Shown here: positions 44,937-53,467 of the stretch, piece after piece
Numbering within the stretch: position 1 is the stretch's first letter
How the letters are laid out: every line of letters starts with the position of its first letter
Source: Pseudooceanicola antarcticus
Lineage (GTDB): Bacteria; Pseudomonadota; Alphaproteobacteria; Rhodobacterales; Rhodobacteraceae
Direction of reading: 5' to 3'
Length of the DNA stretch: 64,000 bases
Assembly (NCBI RefSeq): GCF_900215355.1
Contig: NZ_OBEA01000002.1
Span: forward strand, 310,001 to 374,000
Notes under the pieces: model-generated
The model's input: the letters and a program-made list of their open reading frames with translations, nothing else
What the model was told of the DNA's origin: nothing
Database searches by the model: none
Made by a program: the position numbers and the translations under genes

Positions 44937-46120
44937 GAGGCAGCCTCCGGCGCGTCTTCGTTCATCCGGCGCAGCAGATAGCGGGCGGCGCTTTGCACGC
45001 GGGCCTTGAAGCCGCCATGGGGCACGGCCTCGGCGGCGATCAGCTTGACGCGCTTCTCGGGCAGGCCCTCGGGGCGCAGGATCAGTTCGCCCAGCTCCTG
45101 GCCGGCGGCGACGGGGGCCTTGACCGGGCCGTTGAAGACCACCTCAGAGGGGATGCCCTGGGCCGAAAGGACCGGCACCAGCGTGGTCAGGTCCTCGGTC
45201 ACCGTCAGGCCCACGTCGGGCAGGCTGCCCTCGTGCACCGGCAGGCGGGTCTCCAGCACTTCGCCGGCTTCGATCAGGGTGCTTTGCTTGAACTGGCGAA
45301 AGGCCCAGTTGACGATCGAGCGCCCCTCTTCGGCCCGCGCCTGGGTGCTGTCGAGCCCCGAGTAGACGAAGACGATACGGCGGCCAGAGAGCTCGTCCAC
45401 CGCGGAACCGACAAGGCCGTAGCCCGCTTCCTGGGTGTGGCCGGTCTTCAGGCCATCGGCGCCGATGCCCATCGAAAGCAGCGGGTTGCGGTTGTAGACG
45501 TTGTCTGGCGCGCGGCCGTCGAAGGCGAACTCACGTTCGGCGAAATACTCGTAGAACTCGGGGAAGTCCTCGATGATATGGGTGGCCAGCAGGGCCAGGT
45601 CGCGCATCGACATGCGCTGCATCGGGTCGGGCCAGCCGTTGGAATTGGCGAAGGTCGAGTTGGTCATCCCCATCTGCTGTGCGCGCTGCGTCATGTAGCG
45701 GGCAAAGCCGGCCTCGGTGCCATCCGGCGAAAGCGCCTCGGCCAGCACGGCGCAGGCGTCATTGCCCGAAAGCACGATGATCCCTTGGATCAGGTCCGAG
45801 ACCTTCACCCGGTCGGTGGTGTCGAGGAACATGGTCGATCCGCCGTAATCCATCGCGTGCTGCGACACGGGCAGCTCTTCATCCAGGCGCAGGCGGCCAT
45901 CCCGAATCGCCTCGAAGGTGACGTAGAGCGTCATCAGCTTCGACATGGAGGCGGGGGGCAGGGGGGTATCGGCATCCTTGGCCAGGATTGCCGTATCGGT
46001 GGTGATATCCACCACGTAAGCGGCACGGGCCTTGGTGTCGAAGGCCTGGGCCGGCATGGCCGCAAGGGTCATTGCGGCGGTCAGACCGGCGAGGAGGGCT
46101 CGCAGCGGACGAAATTGCAT
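44933..46120 (-). CDS. D-alanyl-D-alanine carboxypeptidase (PBP5/6 type)
   Basis: 395 residues, signal peptide about 1-26 (A-M-P-A-Q-A). Serine active site S58-M-S-K61, second motif S118-G-N120, third K225-T-G227: the full S11 penicillin-binding set. Trims the terminal D-Ala from peptidoglycan stem peptides in the periplasm. The C-terminal domain 270-360 is the PBP5-type beta domain and an amphipathic tail near the end may contact the membrane. Coupled to tmk. Confidence 0.95.
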   Translation of the reverse strand: MQFRPLRALLAGLTAAMTLAAMPAQAFDTKARAAYVVDITTDTAILAKDADTPLPPASMSKLMTLYVTFEAIRDGRLRLDEELPVSQHAMDYGGSTMFLDTTDRVKVSDLIQGIIVLSGNDACAVLAEALSPDGTEAGFARYMTQRAQQMGMTNSTFANSNGWPDPMQRMSMRDLALLATHIIEDFPEFYEYFAEREFAFDGRAPDNVYNRNPLLSMGIGADGLKTGHTQEAGYGLVGSAVDELSGRRIVFVYSGLDSTQARAEEGRSIVNWAFRQFKQSTLIEAGEVLETRLPVHEGSLPDVGLTVTEDLTTLVPVLSAQGIPSEVVFNGPVKAPVAAGQELGELILRPEGLPEKRVKLIAAEAVPHGGFKARVQSAARYLLRRMNEDAPEAAS

Positions 46121-46222
46121 GGGCGGATCACTCCTGCTTCGCGGATGGGCTCGAAGATTGGTCGGGTTGCAGGCCCCGAGAGGCCGCGCCCGAAGATCGC
46201 GCCCTTTCTATCATGGGCCGGA

Positions 46223-47251
46223 TCAGTTGGTAACCGCATAGGCGTCGGTGAAGCCGGCGTCCTTGGTCACCTGCAGCATCGAGGCGCGTTCGGCCTCCGA
46301 GCGCGCCGGGCCGACGATCACCCGGTAGAAGGTCTTGCCCTGGCTGACATGGGTCACGACCTCGGGCGAGAGCGCGCGCTGGCGCATGGCAACGGCGGTG
46401 TTCTCGGCGTTCTGCTTCACGCTGAAGATGCCGAGCTGGATATAGGGTTTCTCGAGGCTCGAGACCGCGGCCAGTTGCTGGGCCATCGGCGTGGCCTCTG
46501 CCTGGGGCGCATCCAGCGGCGTGGCCGAGACCTCGGGGGCGGCGATCATCGCGGGCTCGGGCGCCGGGGCCTCTTTCTTGCGCAGCCAGCCGAAAAGGCC
46601 CTTCTTCGCCGGCGCTTCGGTCACGGGCTCTGAGGGCTCTGCGGTCGCGGCGAGGACCGCGGAGGTATCGGAGGCCAGCGGGTCGAGCGTTTCAGCTTCG
46701 ACCGTGGCGCTGGCGGGCAGGGTCTCGGGCGCCACGGTCTGCGCGGAGGCAGGCAGTGGCGCGGGGGCCACGGGCTCGGGGTCGATGGTCTCGCGGCGCA
46801 GGGCGGTGACGTTCAGCTGCTCGGGGGCGCCGGCCAGCATGCCAAGCGCCGCGGCCGCATCGGAGGAGACCTGAAGGCGCGGCCCCGGTCCCATCGTCTC
46901 GCGCCGGAAGAGGGCGCCGATGACGAAATTGTCGTTGTCGGTATTGCGGATCAACACCCGCTCGGGCTCGGTCACATCCGGGTGCGCGACCCAGACACCG
47001 CCAAGCGAGGGGCGGCCATCCCAAAGCCCGGCCTCGGTCACCTGGAAGACATCGGGCGCCTCGACGTCGCGTTCGATCAACTTGGTCGAGCGGGTCTGGC
47101 CACGGCTGGCCTCGGGGCTTTCCTGGCTGGCCTTGAAGAGCTGCATCTGCCCGCCTTCCTGGCAGGCCGAAAGCGCCAGCAGCGCGGAAAGCGCAACGGC
47201 GCCACGCATGAGGGTCGGCCCGGTGGGGCGGGGGGATTTGCCCTGTGTCAT
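46223..47251 (-). CDS. SPOR domain-containing lipoprotein
   Basis: 342 residues. Lipobox L-S-A-C with Cys30 after a hydrophobic stretch. The central region (about 120-255) is Ala/Pro/Glu-rich and low in complexity. The C-terminal SPOR domain (about 260-342) has Y-I-Q-L-G-I-F-S-V and F-Y-R-V-I-V-G-P, which bind denuded septal peptidoglycan. Next to the carboxypeptidase gene (102-bp gap), consistent with a joint cell-division role. Confidence 0.86.
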   Translation of the reverse strand: MTQGKSPRPTGPTLMRGAVALSALLALSACQEGGQMQLFKASQESPEASRGQTRSTKLIERDVEAPDVFQVTEAGLWDGRPSLGGVWVAHPDVTEPERVLIRNTDNDNFVIGALFRRETMGPGPRLQVSSDAAAALGMLAGAPEQLNVTALRRETIDPEPVAPAPLPASAQTVAPETLPASATVEAETLDPLASDTSAVLAATAEPSEPVTEAPAKKGLFGWLRKKEAPAPEPAMIAAPEVSATPLDAPQAEATPMAQQLAAVSSLEKPYIQLGIFSVKQNAENTAVAMRQRALSPEVVTHVSQGKTFYRVIVGPARSEAERASMLQVTKDAGFTDAYAVTN

Positions 47252-47466
47252 CTGTCCTGCTCTCGCCTCGGCGGGATGCCCCGCATCGCGGCCTCTTGGC
47301 CATGCTCGTCCGTGACCCGACTTGCGCGGGCCTTAATTGACGGGACTTTAGCGCGAAGCCCCCTGCAAGGAAAGCCCGCCATCCGCCATCGGCGGGTTTT
47401 CCCGCCCGCGTGAGGCCGATTGTCCGCTTCCAGAATCGCCGGCGGGCGGATAGGAGCTTGCGGGCC

Positions 47467-47556
47467 GGAGGAGTGGCAGAGTGGTCGAATGCACCGGTCT
47501 TGAAAACCGGCGTGCGTGAAAGCGTACCGTGGGTTCGAATCCCACCTCCTCCGCCA
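47467..47556 (+). tRNA. tRNA-Ser(UGA)
   Basis: Acceptor stem GGAGGAG / CTCCTCC, discriminator G, and CCA encoded. Anticodon loop CTTGAAA with a TGA anticodon in a CCGGT/ACCGG stem; a long variable arm (G-C-G-T-G-C-G-T-G-A-A-A-G-C-G-T) marks a class II tRNA; T-loop GTTCGAATC. Its 3' end is the integration site of the island that follows. Confidence 0.97.
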
Positions 47557-47580
47557 CCATACATTTTTCATGGTTTTGAT
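47543..47580 (+). repeat. attL: island attachment repeat at the tRNA 3' end
   Basis: CACCTCCTCCGCCA (47,543-47,556) is exactly repeated at 62,404-62,417. The next 24 bases match at 19 positions, ending in the shared TGGTTTTGAT. It marks the left junction of the island. Confidence 0.88.
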
Positions 47581-47681
47581 TAGGTCGCCTTTGGCGGCCT
47601 TTTTCATTTCATATCAGGTCTTTCGTGGGGTCTGCATGTTTCCTGTGGTTTCTTTCGATTTGTCCTGTATGCTTTCATTGG

Positions 47682-47699
47682 GTGGTACAAATCGTGGTA
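47682..47699 (+). promoter_or_regulatory. Candidate integrase arm-type sites (left end)
   Basis: GTGGTA at 47,682 and again at 47,694, 12 bp apart, just upstream of the integrase gene. A similarly spaced pair (GTGGTG, GTGGTA) at 62,323 and 62,335 lies just inside the other end. Such paired repeats are arm-binding sites in many tyrosine-integrase elements. Confidence 0.5.
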
Positions 47700-47705
47700 T
47701 GAACT

Positions 47706-48902
47706 ATGACCCTGCTTACCGGAAAGCTCACGAAGAAGCTGGTTGAGAATCTCGGCCCTGGTCGCCACGGGGATGGCAACGGCCTCTACCTCGTAGTTGA
47801 TCCTTCCGGCGCCCGGCGCTGGATCGTCCGTGTCACGGTGAAGGGGCAGCGGAATCGCAAGGGCGCGCCGCTCAGGACTGACTTTGGTCTTGGGGGTGCC
47901 GACCTGGTGACGCTGCACCAGGCACGCGAGCGAGCGCTGGAATATCGCCGCATGGCCCGGCAGGGCCTGAACCCGCGCTTCAATGCGCAACGCGAGGTGC
48001 CAACCTTCGAAGAGGTGGCGCAGCAGGTTCACATTGATCGCATGCCGACCTGGAAAAATGCCAAGCACGGCCAGCAATGGATCAACACTCTGCGGGACTA
48101 CGCTTTCCCCAAGATCGGGAGAATGCCGATCGACAGTATCGGCCAGCCCGAGATCCTGATGTGCCTCTCTCCGATCTGGACAGAGAAGCATGAGACGGCG
48201 CGTCGCCTGGCTCAAAGGCTGAAGGTCGTTCTGGACGTGGCGAAGTCCAAGGGCTTTCGATCCGGCGAAAACCCGGTCACGGCGATCAAGGAGGGTCGCG
48301 TGCTGCCGAAGGTGGTCGCGAAACCCAAGCACCACAAGGCAATGCGCTGGCAGGAGGTGCCCGCGTTCTACAGGGAGCTGACGGGTAAGTCCGCGGTGGC
48401 AGCAAAGGCCTTGATGTTCACCTGTCTCACGGGATCGAGGACCGGCGAGGTCCTGGGGATGAGATGGGAGGAGCTTGATCGCGACGCAGGGATCTGGACC
48501 TGCCCGGCTGTCCGAATGAAGACGGGCGAAGATCACCGTGTTCCCCTGACCGATGCCATGCTCGAGTTGGTCGAGCCTTTGCGGGCGTTACGGTCAGAGG
48601 TCGTTTTCGAAGGCCAGAAACGCCACAAGCCGCTGTCGAACATGGCAATGTTGATGCTGTTGCGCCGGATGGGAGTCGAGGGCGTCACGGTCCACGGCTT
48701 CAGGTCGACGTTCCGCGACTGGGCGGCAGAGGTCGCGAATGCGCCGCGAGAGGTGGCGGAGATGAGCCTTGCCCACAAGGTGGGCTCGGATGTGGAGCGC
48801 GCCTATGCGCGGTCCGACCTGCTGGACCGCAGGCGCGCGCTGATGGCGCAGTGGTCCGCATTCGTGACGAGCGAGACGCCCGGGCAGGAGAACGCGCGAT
48901 GA
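47706..48902 (+). CDS. Tyrosine-type site-specific integrase
   Basis: 398 residues with an N-terminal arm-binding (DUF4102-like) region (about 1-95), core-binding domain (about 100-200) and catalytic domain (about 205-385). Catalytic residues: Arg245 (T-G-S-R-T-G-E), Lys272, His330-x-x-Arg333 (V-H-G-F-R), His357 and the nucleophile Tyr367 (E-R-A-Y-A-R-S). Transcribed away from the tRNA. It should catalyse integration and, with a directionality factor, excision of the island. Overlaps the next gene by 4 bases. Confidence 0.95.
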   Translation: MTLLTGKLTKKLVENLGPGRHGDGNGLYLVVDPSGARRWIVRVTVKGQRNRKGAPLRTDFGLGGADLVTLHQARERALEYRRMARQGLNPRFNAQREVPTFEEVAQQVHIDRMPTWKNAKHGQQWINTLRDYAFPKIGRMPIDSIGQPEILMCLSPIWTEKHETARRLAQRLKVVLDVAKSKGFRSGENPVTAIKEGRVLPKVVAKPKHHKAMRWQEVPAFYRELTGKSAVAAKALMFTCLTGSRTGEVLGMRWEELDRDAGIWTCPAVRMKTGEDHRVPLTDAMLELVEPLRALRSEVVFEGQKRHKPLSNMAMLMLLRRMGVEGVTVHGFRSTFRDWAAEVANAPREVAEMSLAHKVGSDVERAYARSDLLDRRRALMAQWSAFVTSETPGQENAR

Positions 48903-50035
48903 CCGAGACGTTAGAGGCCTGGCAAGGGGATCTCTACGAGTTGAGCCTTGGCGAGCTTCTTGCCCTGCAGGGCATGTCGCTCGCGGACAAGCAAGCGCGG
49001 CGGGAAGAGCTGGCCCGCGTCGTACCCACGCGGGACTATGGTGATGGTACTGACACCTACGAGGACTTCATCGAACCTCAGCACGCCACGGGCCCGGAAC
49101 AGGCTGCTGCGGCAAAGGAGCTCTTCTGGATCCGGTCGGATTTGGGAGAGATCGAACGCCTCTATCCAAATGCCGAGAGCGACCTGTTTGTTATCGCCGT
49201 CATTCGGGCGCGCGTCTACCTGCGCGAGGTCGGGATAGACTACCGGGGTGACCAGAAGACCGTGGTCTTCTGGTCCGAGCAGCGTGGCCGCCATGTCCAG
49301 GTCGATCTCGATCTCTACCAGAGGCTGATCCTGAAGGGGGAGCGCGAGATCGGGTATCGGTTTGGCCGGTTGCTCAGGTTCGAACCGAATGACCCGAACA
49401 GGGATCTGCCGCGCGCGGATCACACCTCGATATCTCGGGAACAGAAAGCCCAGGCAGAGGCCTGGCTGCAGAAGTATCCGTGGCGCAATGGGTGCCGCAG
49501 GCTCGCAGCGTTGTTCTCACAGGGAGAGATCGAATCGAACACGCCATTCTGGCATGCAGTCGCCGTGCTGACACACCATGAGACGTTTGCCCGAGGTCTC
49601 AAGGCATCTGCCCGGGATGCGGAGAATGGTGGGTTAACTGCCGAAGAGGCGGAAGAGGCCCTGAAGGAAGCCTCTGAAGTCAGCTTTGCCGCTGGTCTGA
49701 GTGCGGCGGCCTTCGTCAGGAAGCCGCTGGAATACGATGTCATGGCGATGCGCAAGGCGAAGCTCAAGCGGGCCGAGGCCTCGGGCAAGGCCTCCAACAG
49801 CAAGCGCGCGGCCCGCGTGGCGGCCTTCTGGACGGAGATCGAGGCCCTGGCGCCGCTCTATCCGCAGATCAGCGAGGACCGCCTGGTCGATCAGGCCTTC
49901 GAACATGCCGTGGCGAAGGATCCGGATCTGTGGCGGCAGGGCAGGGGTCAGAAGGAGGCCTACCTGTCGGAGGACATCCGCTCGAAGGAGCCCTACAAGT
50001 CCCGCTACTACGCCCTTTTCTCCAAAACCGCTTAA
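48899..50035 (+). CDS. Unknown protein coupled to the integrase (378 residues)
   Basis: The ATG overlaps the integrase stop (ATGA), indicating shared translation. The protein is soluble, charged and largely helical: an acidic N-terminal half with Y-G-D-G-T-D-T-Y-E-D-F and I-R-A-R-V-Y-L-R-E-V-G-I, and a C-terminal part rich in Lys, Ala and Glu with F-E-H-A-V-A-K-D-P. I do not recognise a family. Because it is locked to the integrase it may aid recombination or mobility. GC content is close to that of the chromosome. Confidence 0.75.
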   Translation: MTETLEAWQGDLYELSLGELLALQGMSLADKQARREELARVVPTRDYGDGTDTYEDFIEPQHATGPEQAAAAKELFWIRSDLGEIERLYPNAESDLFVIAVIRARVYLREVGIDYRGDQKTVVFWSEQRGRHVQVDLDLYQRLILKGEREIGYRFGRLLRFEPNDPNRDLPRADHTSISREQKAQAEAWLQKYPWRNGCRRLAALFSQGEIESNTPFWHAVAVLTHHETFARGLKASARDAENGGLTAEEAEEALKEASEVSFAAGLSAAAFVRKPLEYDVMAMRKAKLKRAEASGKASNSKRAARVAAFWTEIEALAPLYPQISEDRLVDQAFEHAVAKDPDLWRQGRGQKEAYLSEDIRSKEPYKSRYYALFSKTA

Positions 50036-50143
50036 GCGGTTTGGCAGCGGGCACGAGCCACTTGAGGGCCCGGACAGCCCTGTTCCAAAGTCCGAAAGGC
50101 TGAAGATAATTGGAAGCCTGGCAAAGAAATGCGAGGCAATCCA

Positions 50144-50353
50144 ATGAACAACCTCTTCGACGAAACTCGGGTCTATCTGCCCGACGATCCCGAGATCCTG
50201 GCGCTGCTGGGAAGCAAGGCGCGCCAGGCTCAGCTGCGCCATTACGGGCGGTCGCCGGTCTACTTCCGTCTGGGGCGCAAGATCGTCTACCACGGCGCGG
50301 ATCTGAATACCTGGGCCAACGCCCGGCGCGTCTCGCCGCAGGCGGAGGGCTGA
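50144..50353 (+). CDS. Excisionase-like HTH protein
   Basis: 69 residues beginning MNNLFDETR. R-H-Y-G-R-S-P-V-Y-F-R-L-G-R-K-I-V-Y followed by D-L-N-T-W-A-N-A-R is the pattern of HTH_17/AlpA-type winged DNA-binding proteins that act as excisionases. A start at 50,129 is possible but lacks the better context. Probably the directionality factor of the island. Confidence 0.75.
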   Translation: MNNLFDETRVYLPDDPEILALLGSKARQAQLRHYGRSPVYFRLGRKIVYHGADLNTWANARRVSPQAEG

Positions 50354-50356
50354 GCC

Positions 50357-50731
50357 ATGGCGAAACGGGACAAGCGGGGCAATGCCGCGAGCTTCATCAA
50401 GCTGGACACCTGGATCTTCGACCGTCCGGCCTACCGGCGCCTCGGCCCCGGTGCGCGGTCCCTGCACTGGGAGCTGATCCGCGTCTTCAACGGCCACAAC
50501 AACGGGCGGCTTTTCCTCTCGCAGCGCCTGGCGGCCGAGCGTCTCGGCTGTTCGCGCAACACGGTGAGCCGTTACTACCGTGAACTGGAGGAGGCGGGCT
50601 TCATCACCAAGACGCGCGGCGCCTGTCTTGGCCCCGAGGGTGTCGGCCAGGCCGCCCATTGGGCACTGACGCATCTCGGGGTCGACGGCAGGCCCGCCAC
50701 CCTCGACTTCAAATCCAGAACCCCCGCATGA
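50357..50731 (+). CDS. Winged-helix DNA-binding protein of the island
   Basis: 124 residues. S-Q-R-L-A-A-E-R-L-G-C-S-R-N-T-V-S-R-Y-Y-R-E-L-E-E-A-G-F-I is a clear HTH and wing (residues about 55-85). It begins 3 bp after the HTH_17 gene. Resembles replication- or regulation-associated HTH proteins of Rhodobacterales elements; the exact role is unknown. Confidence 0.75.
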   Translation: MAKRDKRGNAASFIKLDTWIFDRPAYRRLGPGARSLHWELIRVFNGHNNGRLFLSQRLAAERLGCSRNTVSRYYRELEEAGFITKTRGACLGPEGVGQAAHWALTHLGVDGRPATLDFKSRTPA

Positions 50732-51198
50732 TTTTGGGGCATGCCATGGCACGCTTTTGAAACAGGGTGGCGCAGAAAGTGAGCCTGGGCAGTGTTCGTA
50801 AGCACGGATTGTGAGCCATAGAATCTGACGCCAGCCCCGCGCAAAAGCTGCGCCATATCTATATCCTACCATACCAGCGAAGACACAGGCGCCTCTCCGG
50901 CACCCCCGGGGGGTATCTGAAATCTAGGGCAAAATGCTCCTGACCGGTGAGGGGACTGCCGTTTTCGTGCGCGGCTAATTGGAGAAAAAAGCCCATCTAG
51001 AACAAGTGCGGAACCGGGGCGCAGCTCCATCTGTGCTAACTCGTTCGAGAGGCCGGAGGCAATTGGTGTGCTGCGAGGGCAAGGGTGCGCACTTGCTCAG
51101 GCGTGTTCGGAGCGAGAACATTTTCATGATCCCCTTCTCCTAGTGGAGTGCCGTCCAGGCCTTGGTGAAGCCGAGCAGGGAGATCTCTGGGGAAACTC

Positions 51199-51300
51199 TC
51201 GTTTCTGTATCTCAAGGCGACGCTCGAGGCGATCGCGGCAGGGCATCCCGCGAACCGGATCGACGAGTTGCTACCCTGGAACTTCAAGCCGTCGAGCTGA
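51199..51300 (+). pseudogene. C-terminal remnant of an IS66 family transposase (TnpC)
   Basis: One frame reads S-F-L-Y-L-K-A-T-L-E-A-I-A-A-G-H-P and R-I-D-E-L-L-P-W-N-F-K, then stop at 51,298-51,300. This is the diagnostic C-terminus of IS66-type TnpC. Everything upstream is lost or unrecognisable, so it is a dead fragment of an older insertion. Confidence 0.78.
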
Positions 51301-51310
51301 ACTCCGATGG

Positions 51311-51328
51311 AGCGTAGACGCCGCTTAC
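51311..51328 (+). repeat. IS66 right terminal inverted repeat remnant
   Basis: Read from the outer end (minus strand) it starts GTAAGCGGCGTCTACGCT. IS66-family termini begin GTAA(G)CG. It lies 11 bp past the transposase stop, as in intact IS66 elements. Confidence 0.6.
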
Positions 51329-51516
51329 AATGGAACGCCGGTTACGGACAGCTTGTGTCAGCGTCCGAATTTCGAGGGGGCGCTCACCTTGGACTCAAGA
51401 GTGCTAGAAGCCATGCTGACATAAGGCGACAACTTGCCAGAAAGCCGTAGTCTTTTTAGGCACTTACATCGTCGATAAGCTCATAAATGGAAAAGAATGT
51501 CGCGATTCCGACCTGA

Positions 51517-51873
51517 CTAAATATCTGGTTCCGTGTCTAGAGCATCCAGATACTTCGCCCAAGCTTTACCGAAGTCACCTAGAGGCACAAGATGCCTATA
51601 GAGACGTAGTCCCAATTCGGTTAAAGCATACCCGGCGTCCACTCGATTTATGAAACCCGCCGCCTGAAGCTCTTTCAGCCTGGTGTTCAAAGCCGCGGGG
51701 GAGATTGTTTCACAGTGCTTTTGGAGCCTTCGGAAAGTGCACGGACCATTTTCGCTCAGTATCCACAAAACACCCATTGCCCACTGCCGACCTAGCAGAT
51801 CAAACAAAGCCATGATGGGGGCACCGCTCTTTGAGCCACGAACGGGTTGGCCCGGCATCGGAATTTTTGTCAC
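51517..51873 (-). CDS. HxlR family winged-helix transcriptional regulator
   Basis: 118 residues if the GTG at 51,873 is used, or 113 from the ATG at 51,858, which would leave room for a leader after the operator. HxlR core: L-L-G-R-Q-W-A-M-G-V-L-W-I-L, F-R-R-L-Q-K-H-C-E-T-I-S-P-A-A-L-N-T-R-L-K-E-L, and Y-A-L-T-E-L-G. Divergent from the SMP-30 gene; the perfect inverted repeat between them is its likely site. Confidence 0.88.
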   Translation of the reverse strand: MTKIPMPGQPVRGSKSGAPIMALFDLLGRQWAMGVLWILSENGPCTFRRLQKHCETISPAALNTRLKELQAAGFINRVDAGYALTELGLRLYRHLVPLGDFGKAWAKYLDALDTEPDI

Positions 51874-51874
51874 T

Positions 51875-51920
51875 TGCTATACTTTCTGTATCAATCTAGC
51901 GTACTACAGAAAGTATAGCA
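51875..51920 (+). promoter_or_regulatory. HxlR operator: perfect 16-bp inverted repeat
   Basis: TGCTATACTTTCTGTA (51,875-51,890), 14-base spacer, TACAGAAAGTATAGCA (51,905-51,920), all 16 pairs matching. It fills the divergent promoter region of the HxlR and SMP-30 genes and contains TATA-like -10 bases in both directions. Confidence 0.85.
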
Positions 51921-51938
51921 CATGTGTGAGCGCTGCCA

Positions 51939-52859
51939 ATGATAAAGACTGACAACTACGAAATTCGCGACGATCGGTTTGAACGCAGCGTCAAGCTTGA
52001 TGAACCCATCGAACAAATTTGGACTGGTGGAAAATGGACCGAAGGACCGGTTTATTCACCAGCGTTCAGATGTCTGATCTTTAGCGATATTCCCAATGAC
52101 CGACGGCTCCGTTGGGATGAGCTGAGTGGTACGGTTTGCGACATCCGGTCAGGCCTCGCGTGCTATACCAATGGGTCAACGCTTGACCGGCAAGGTCGGA
52201 TCGTTGCTTGCGAGCACGGAACGCGAAGCGTTACGCGGATTGAGCATGACGGATCGGTCACGGTCTTGGCCAGCCACTTTGAGGGCAAACGATTTAATAG
52301 CCCCAACGATGTCGTGGTGCGCTCTGACGACACGATCTGGTTCAGCGATCCGGCCTACGGGATCGAATCGGATTATGAAGGTTTCCAAGCGGAACCGGAA
52401 CTGGATGGCGAACATGTCTATCGCCTTGTCCCGTCGACAGGCGATGTCACTCAAGTGACAAGCGACTTTGCCTGCCCAAACGGACTCGCCTTCTCTTTGG
52501 ATGAGAAAACGCTCTACATCGCCGATAGCGGCGGAACGCGCTATCCTAATGGAGGGCGCCACATTCGGAAGTTTTATGTCGGCAACGACGGAACACTTTC
52601 AGGCGGAACGGTCTTCGCAGAATGCGAAGAAGGTGTATTTGACGGGTTCCGGCTAGATACGCAGGGGCGAATTTGGACGAGTGCGAGAGATGGTGTTCAC
52701 TGCTACCATCCAGATGGGAGTCTGCTGGGTAAGATCTTTGTTCCCGAAGAGGTCTCAAACGTTTGCTTTGGTGGGCTAAAGCGCAACAGGCTATTTATCA
52801 CCGCATCTAAGAGCCTCTATTCCGTTCTGTTAGCAACAACAGGGGCATCGCTACTCTGA
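51939..52859 (+). CDS. SMP-30/gluconolactonase family hydrolase
   Basis: 306 residues, six-bladed propeller. The family metal site is readable: Glu35 (T-E-G-P-V-Y), Asn123 (S-P-N-D-V), Asn181 (C-P-N-G-L-A-F) and Asp235 (F-D-G-F-R). Hydrolyses sugar or related lactones. The ATG has no clear ribosome site. Lower GC than the surrounding chromosome. Its stop and the next ATG share one base. Confidence 0.9.
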   Translation: MIKTDNYEIRDDRFERSVKLDEPIEQIWTGGKWTEGPVYSPAFRCLIFSDIPNDRRLRWDELSGTVCDIRSGLACYTNGSTLDRQGRIVACEHGTRSVTRIEHDGSVTVLASHFEGKRFNSPNDVVVRSDDTIWFSDPAYGIESDYEGFQAEPELDGEHVYRLVPSTGDVTQVTSDFACPNGLAFSLDEKTLYIADSGGTRYPNGGRHIRKFYVGNDGTLSGGTVFAECEEGVFDGFRLDTQGRIWTSARDGVHCYHPDGSLLGKIFVPEEVSNVCFGGLKRNRLFITASKSLYSVLLATTGASLL

Positions 52860-53458
52860 TGAATAATACTTTCACATTAATGGCCCGCACAGGTCGAGCG
52901 TTCCATCTGGCGCAAGGAGCGCAGTTGAGAATTACCAACATTTTCGGCTCTCAGGTGGTTGATACTTGGGCCTTCCGGGCGGATGATATTAACGAGTACA
53001 TGTCAATGGAGCATACCCGTGTGCATTCCACCTGCCCGACTCCGGGAAAGGGTACAGTTTTTCGATCAAACATGCGACGACCGTTGCTGAAATTCACGGC
53101 AGACTCCTCGCCAGGCGTCCATGACTGGTTCTTCGCAGCTTGTGATGGTGCTCGGTACGAAATGTTGGGTTTTTTGGGTGAGCACGAAAATTGCAGTGAC
53201 AATCTCAGGCGAGCAATGACCAAACTCGGACATCCGATTTCTCACATCCCGTGTCCACTTAATCTGTTTGAAAACGCACCTCTTCTCAAAGGTGACATTG
53301 GTATCTATCCCCCAGCAAGTCGGCCCGGGGACTTCGTTGAGCTTACCGCTTTCGTTGACCTAATTGTGTGCCTATCGGCCTGTCCACAGGATATGGCGGA
53401 CACGAACGGACTTGATCGCGAGCCAAAGAATGTTCAAGTCAGTGTTGTTCACTACTGA
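52859..53458 (+). CDS. DUF1989 (urea carboxylase-associated) family protein
   Basis: 199 residues. F-G-S-Q-V-V-D-T-W-A-F and E-Y-M-S-M-E-H-T-R near 30-55, H-D-W-F-F-A-A-C-D near 90, and a late I-P-C-P-L-N-L-F. DUF1989 proteins accompany urea carboxylase or other amide catabolism and share a fold with glycine-cleavage-type proteins; a biochemical role is not settled. Coupled to the lactonase-like gene (TGATG). The ISKra4-type element starts 10 bp after it and could have cut off further operon genes. Confidence 0.85.
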   Translation: MNNTFTLMARTGRAFHLAQGAQLRITNIFGSQVVDTWAFRADDINEYMSMEHTRVHSTCPTPGKGTVFRSNMRRPLLKFTADSSPGVHDWFFAACDGARYEMLGFLGEHENCSDNLRRAMTKLGHPISHIPCPLNLFENAPLLKGDIGIYPPASRPGDFVELTAFVDLIVCLSACPQDMADTNGLDREPKNVQVSVVHY

Positions 53459-53467
53459 TTTCGTCCT

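Larger units (their letters stand above)
50732..51516 (+). other. 785-bp region without an intact gene; IS66 remnant inside
   Basis: No ORF with recognisable domains except the IS66 tail at 51,199-51,300. The stretch 50,732-51,180 shows no coding signal I trust, and 51,329-51,516 is equally plain. Probably accumulated insertion scars. Confidence 0.5.

Noticed and set aside
51036..51287. 83-codon minus-strand frame in the IS66 remnant area
   Set aside because: It overlaps the IS66 relic in the opposite direction and matches no family I recognise.
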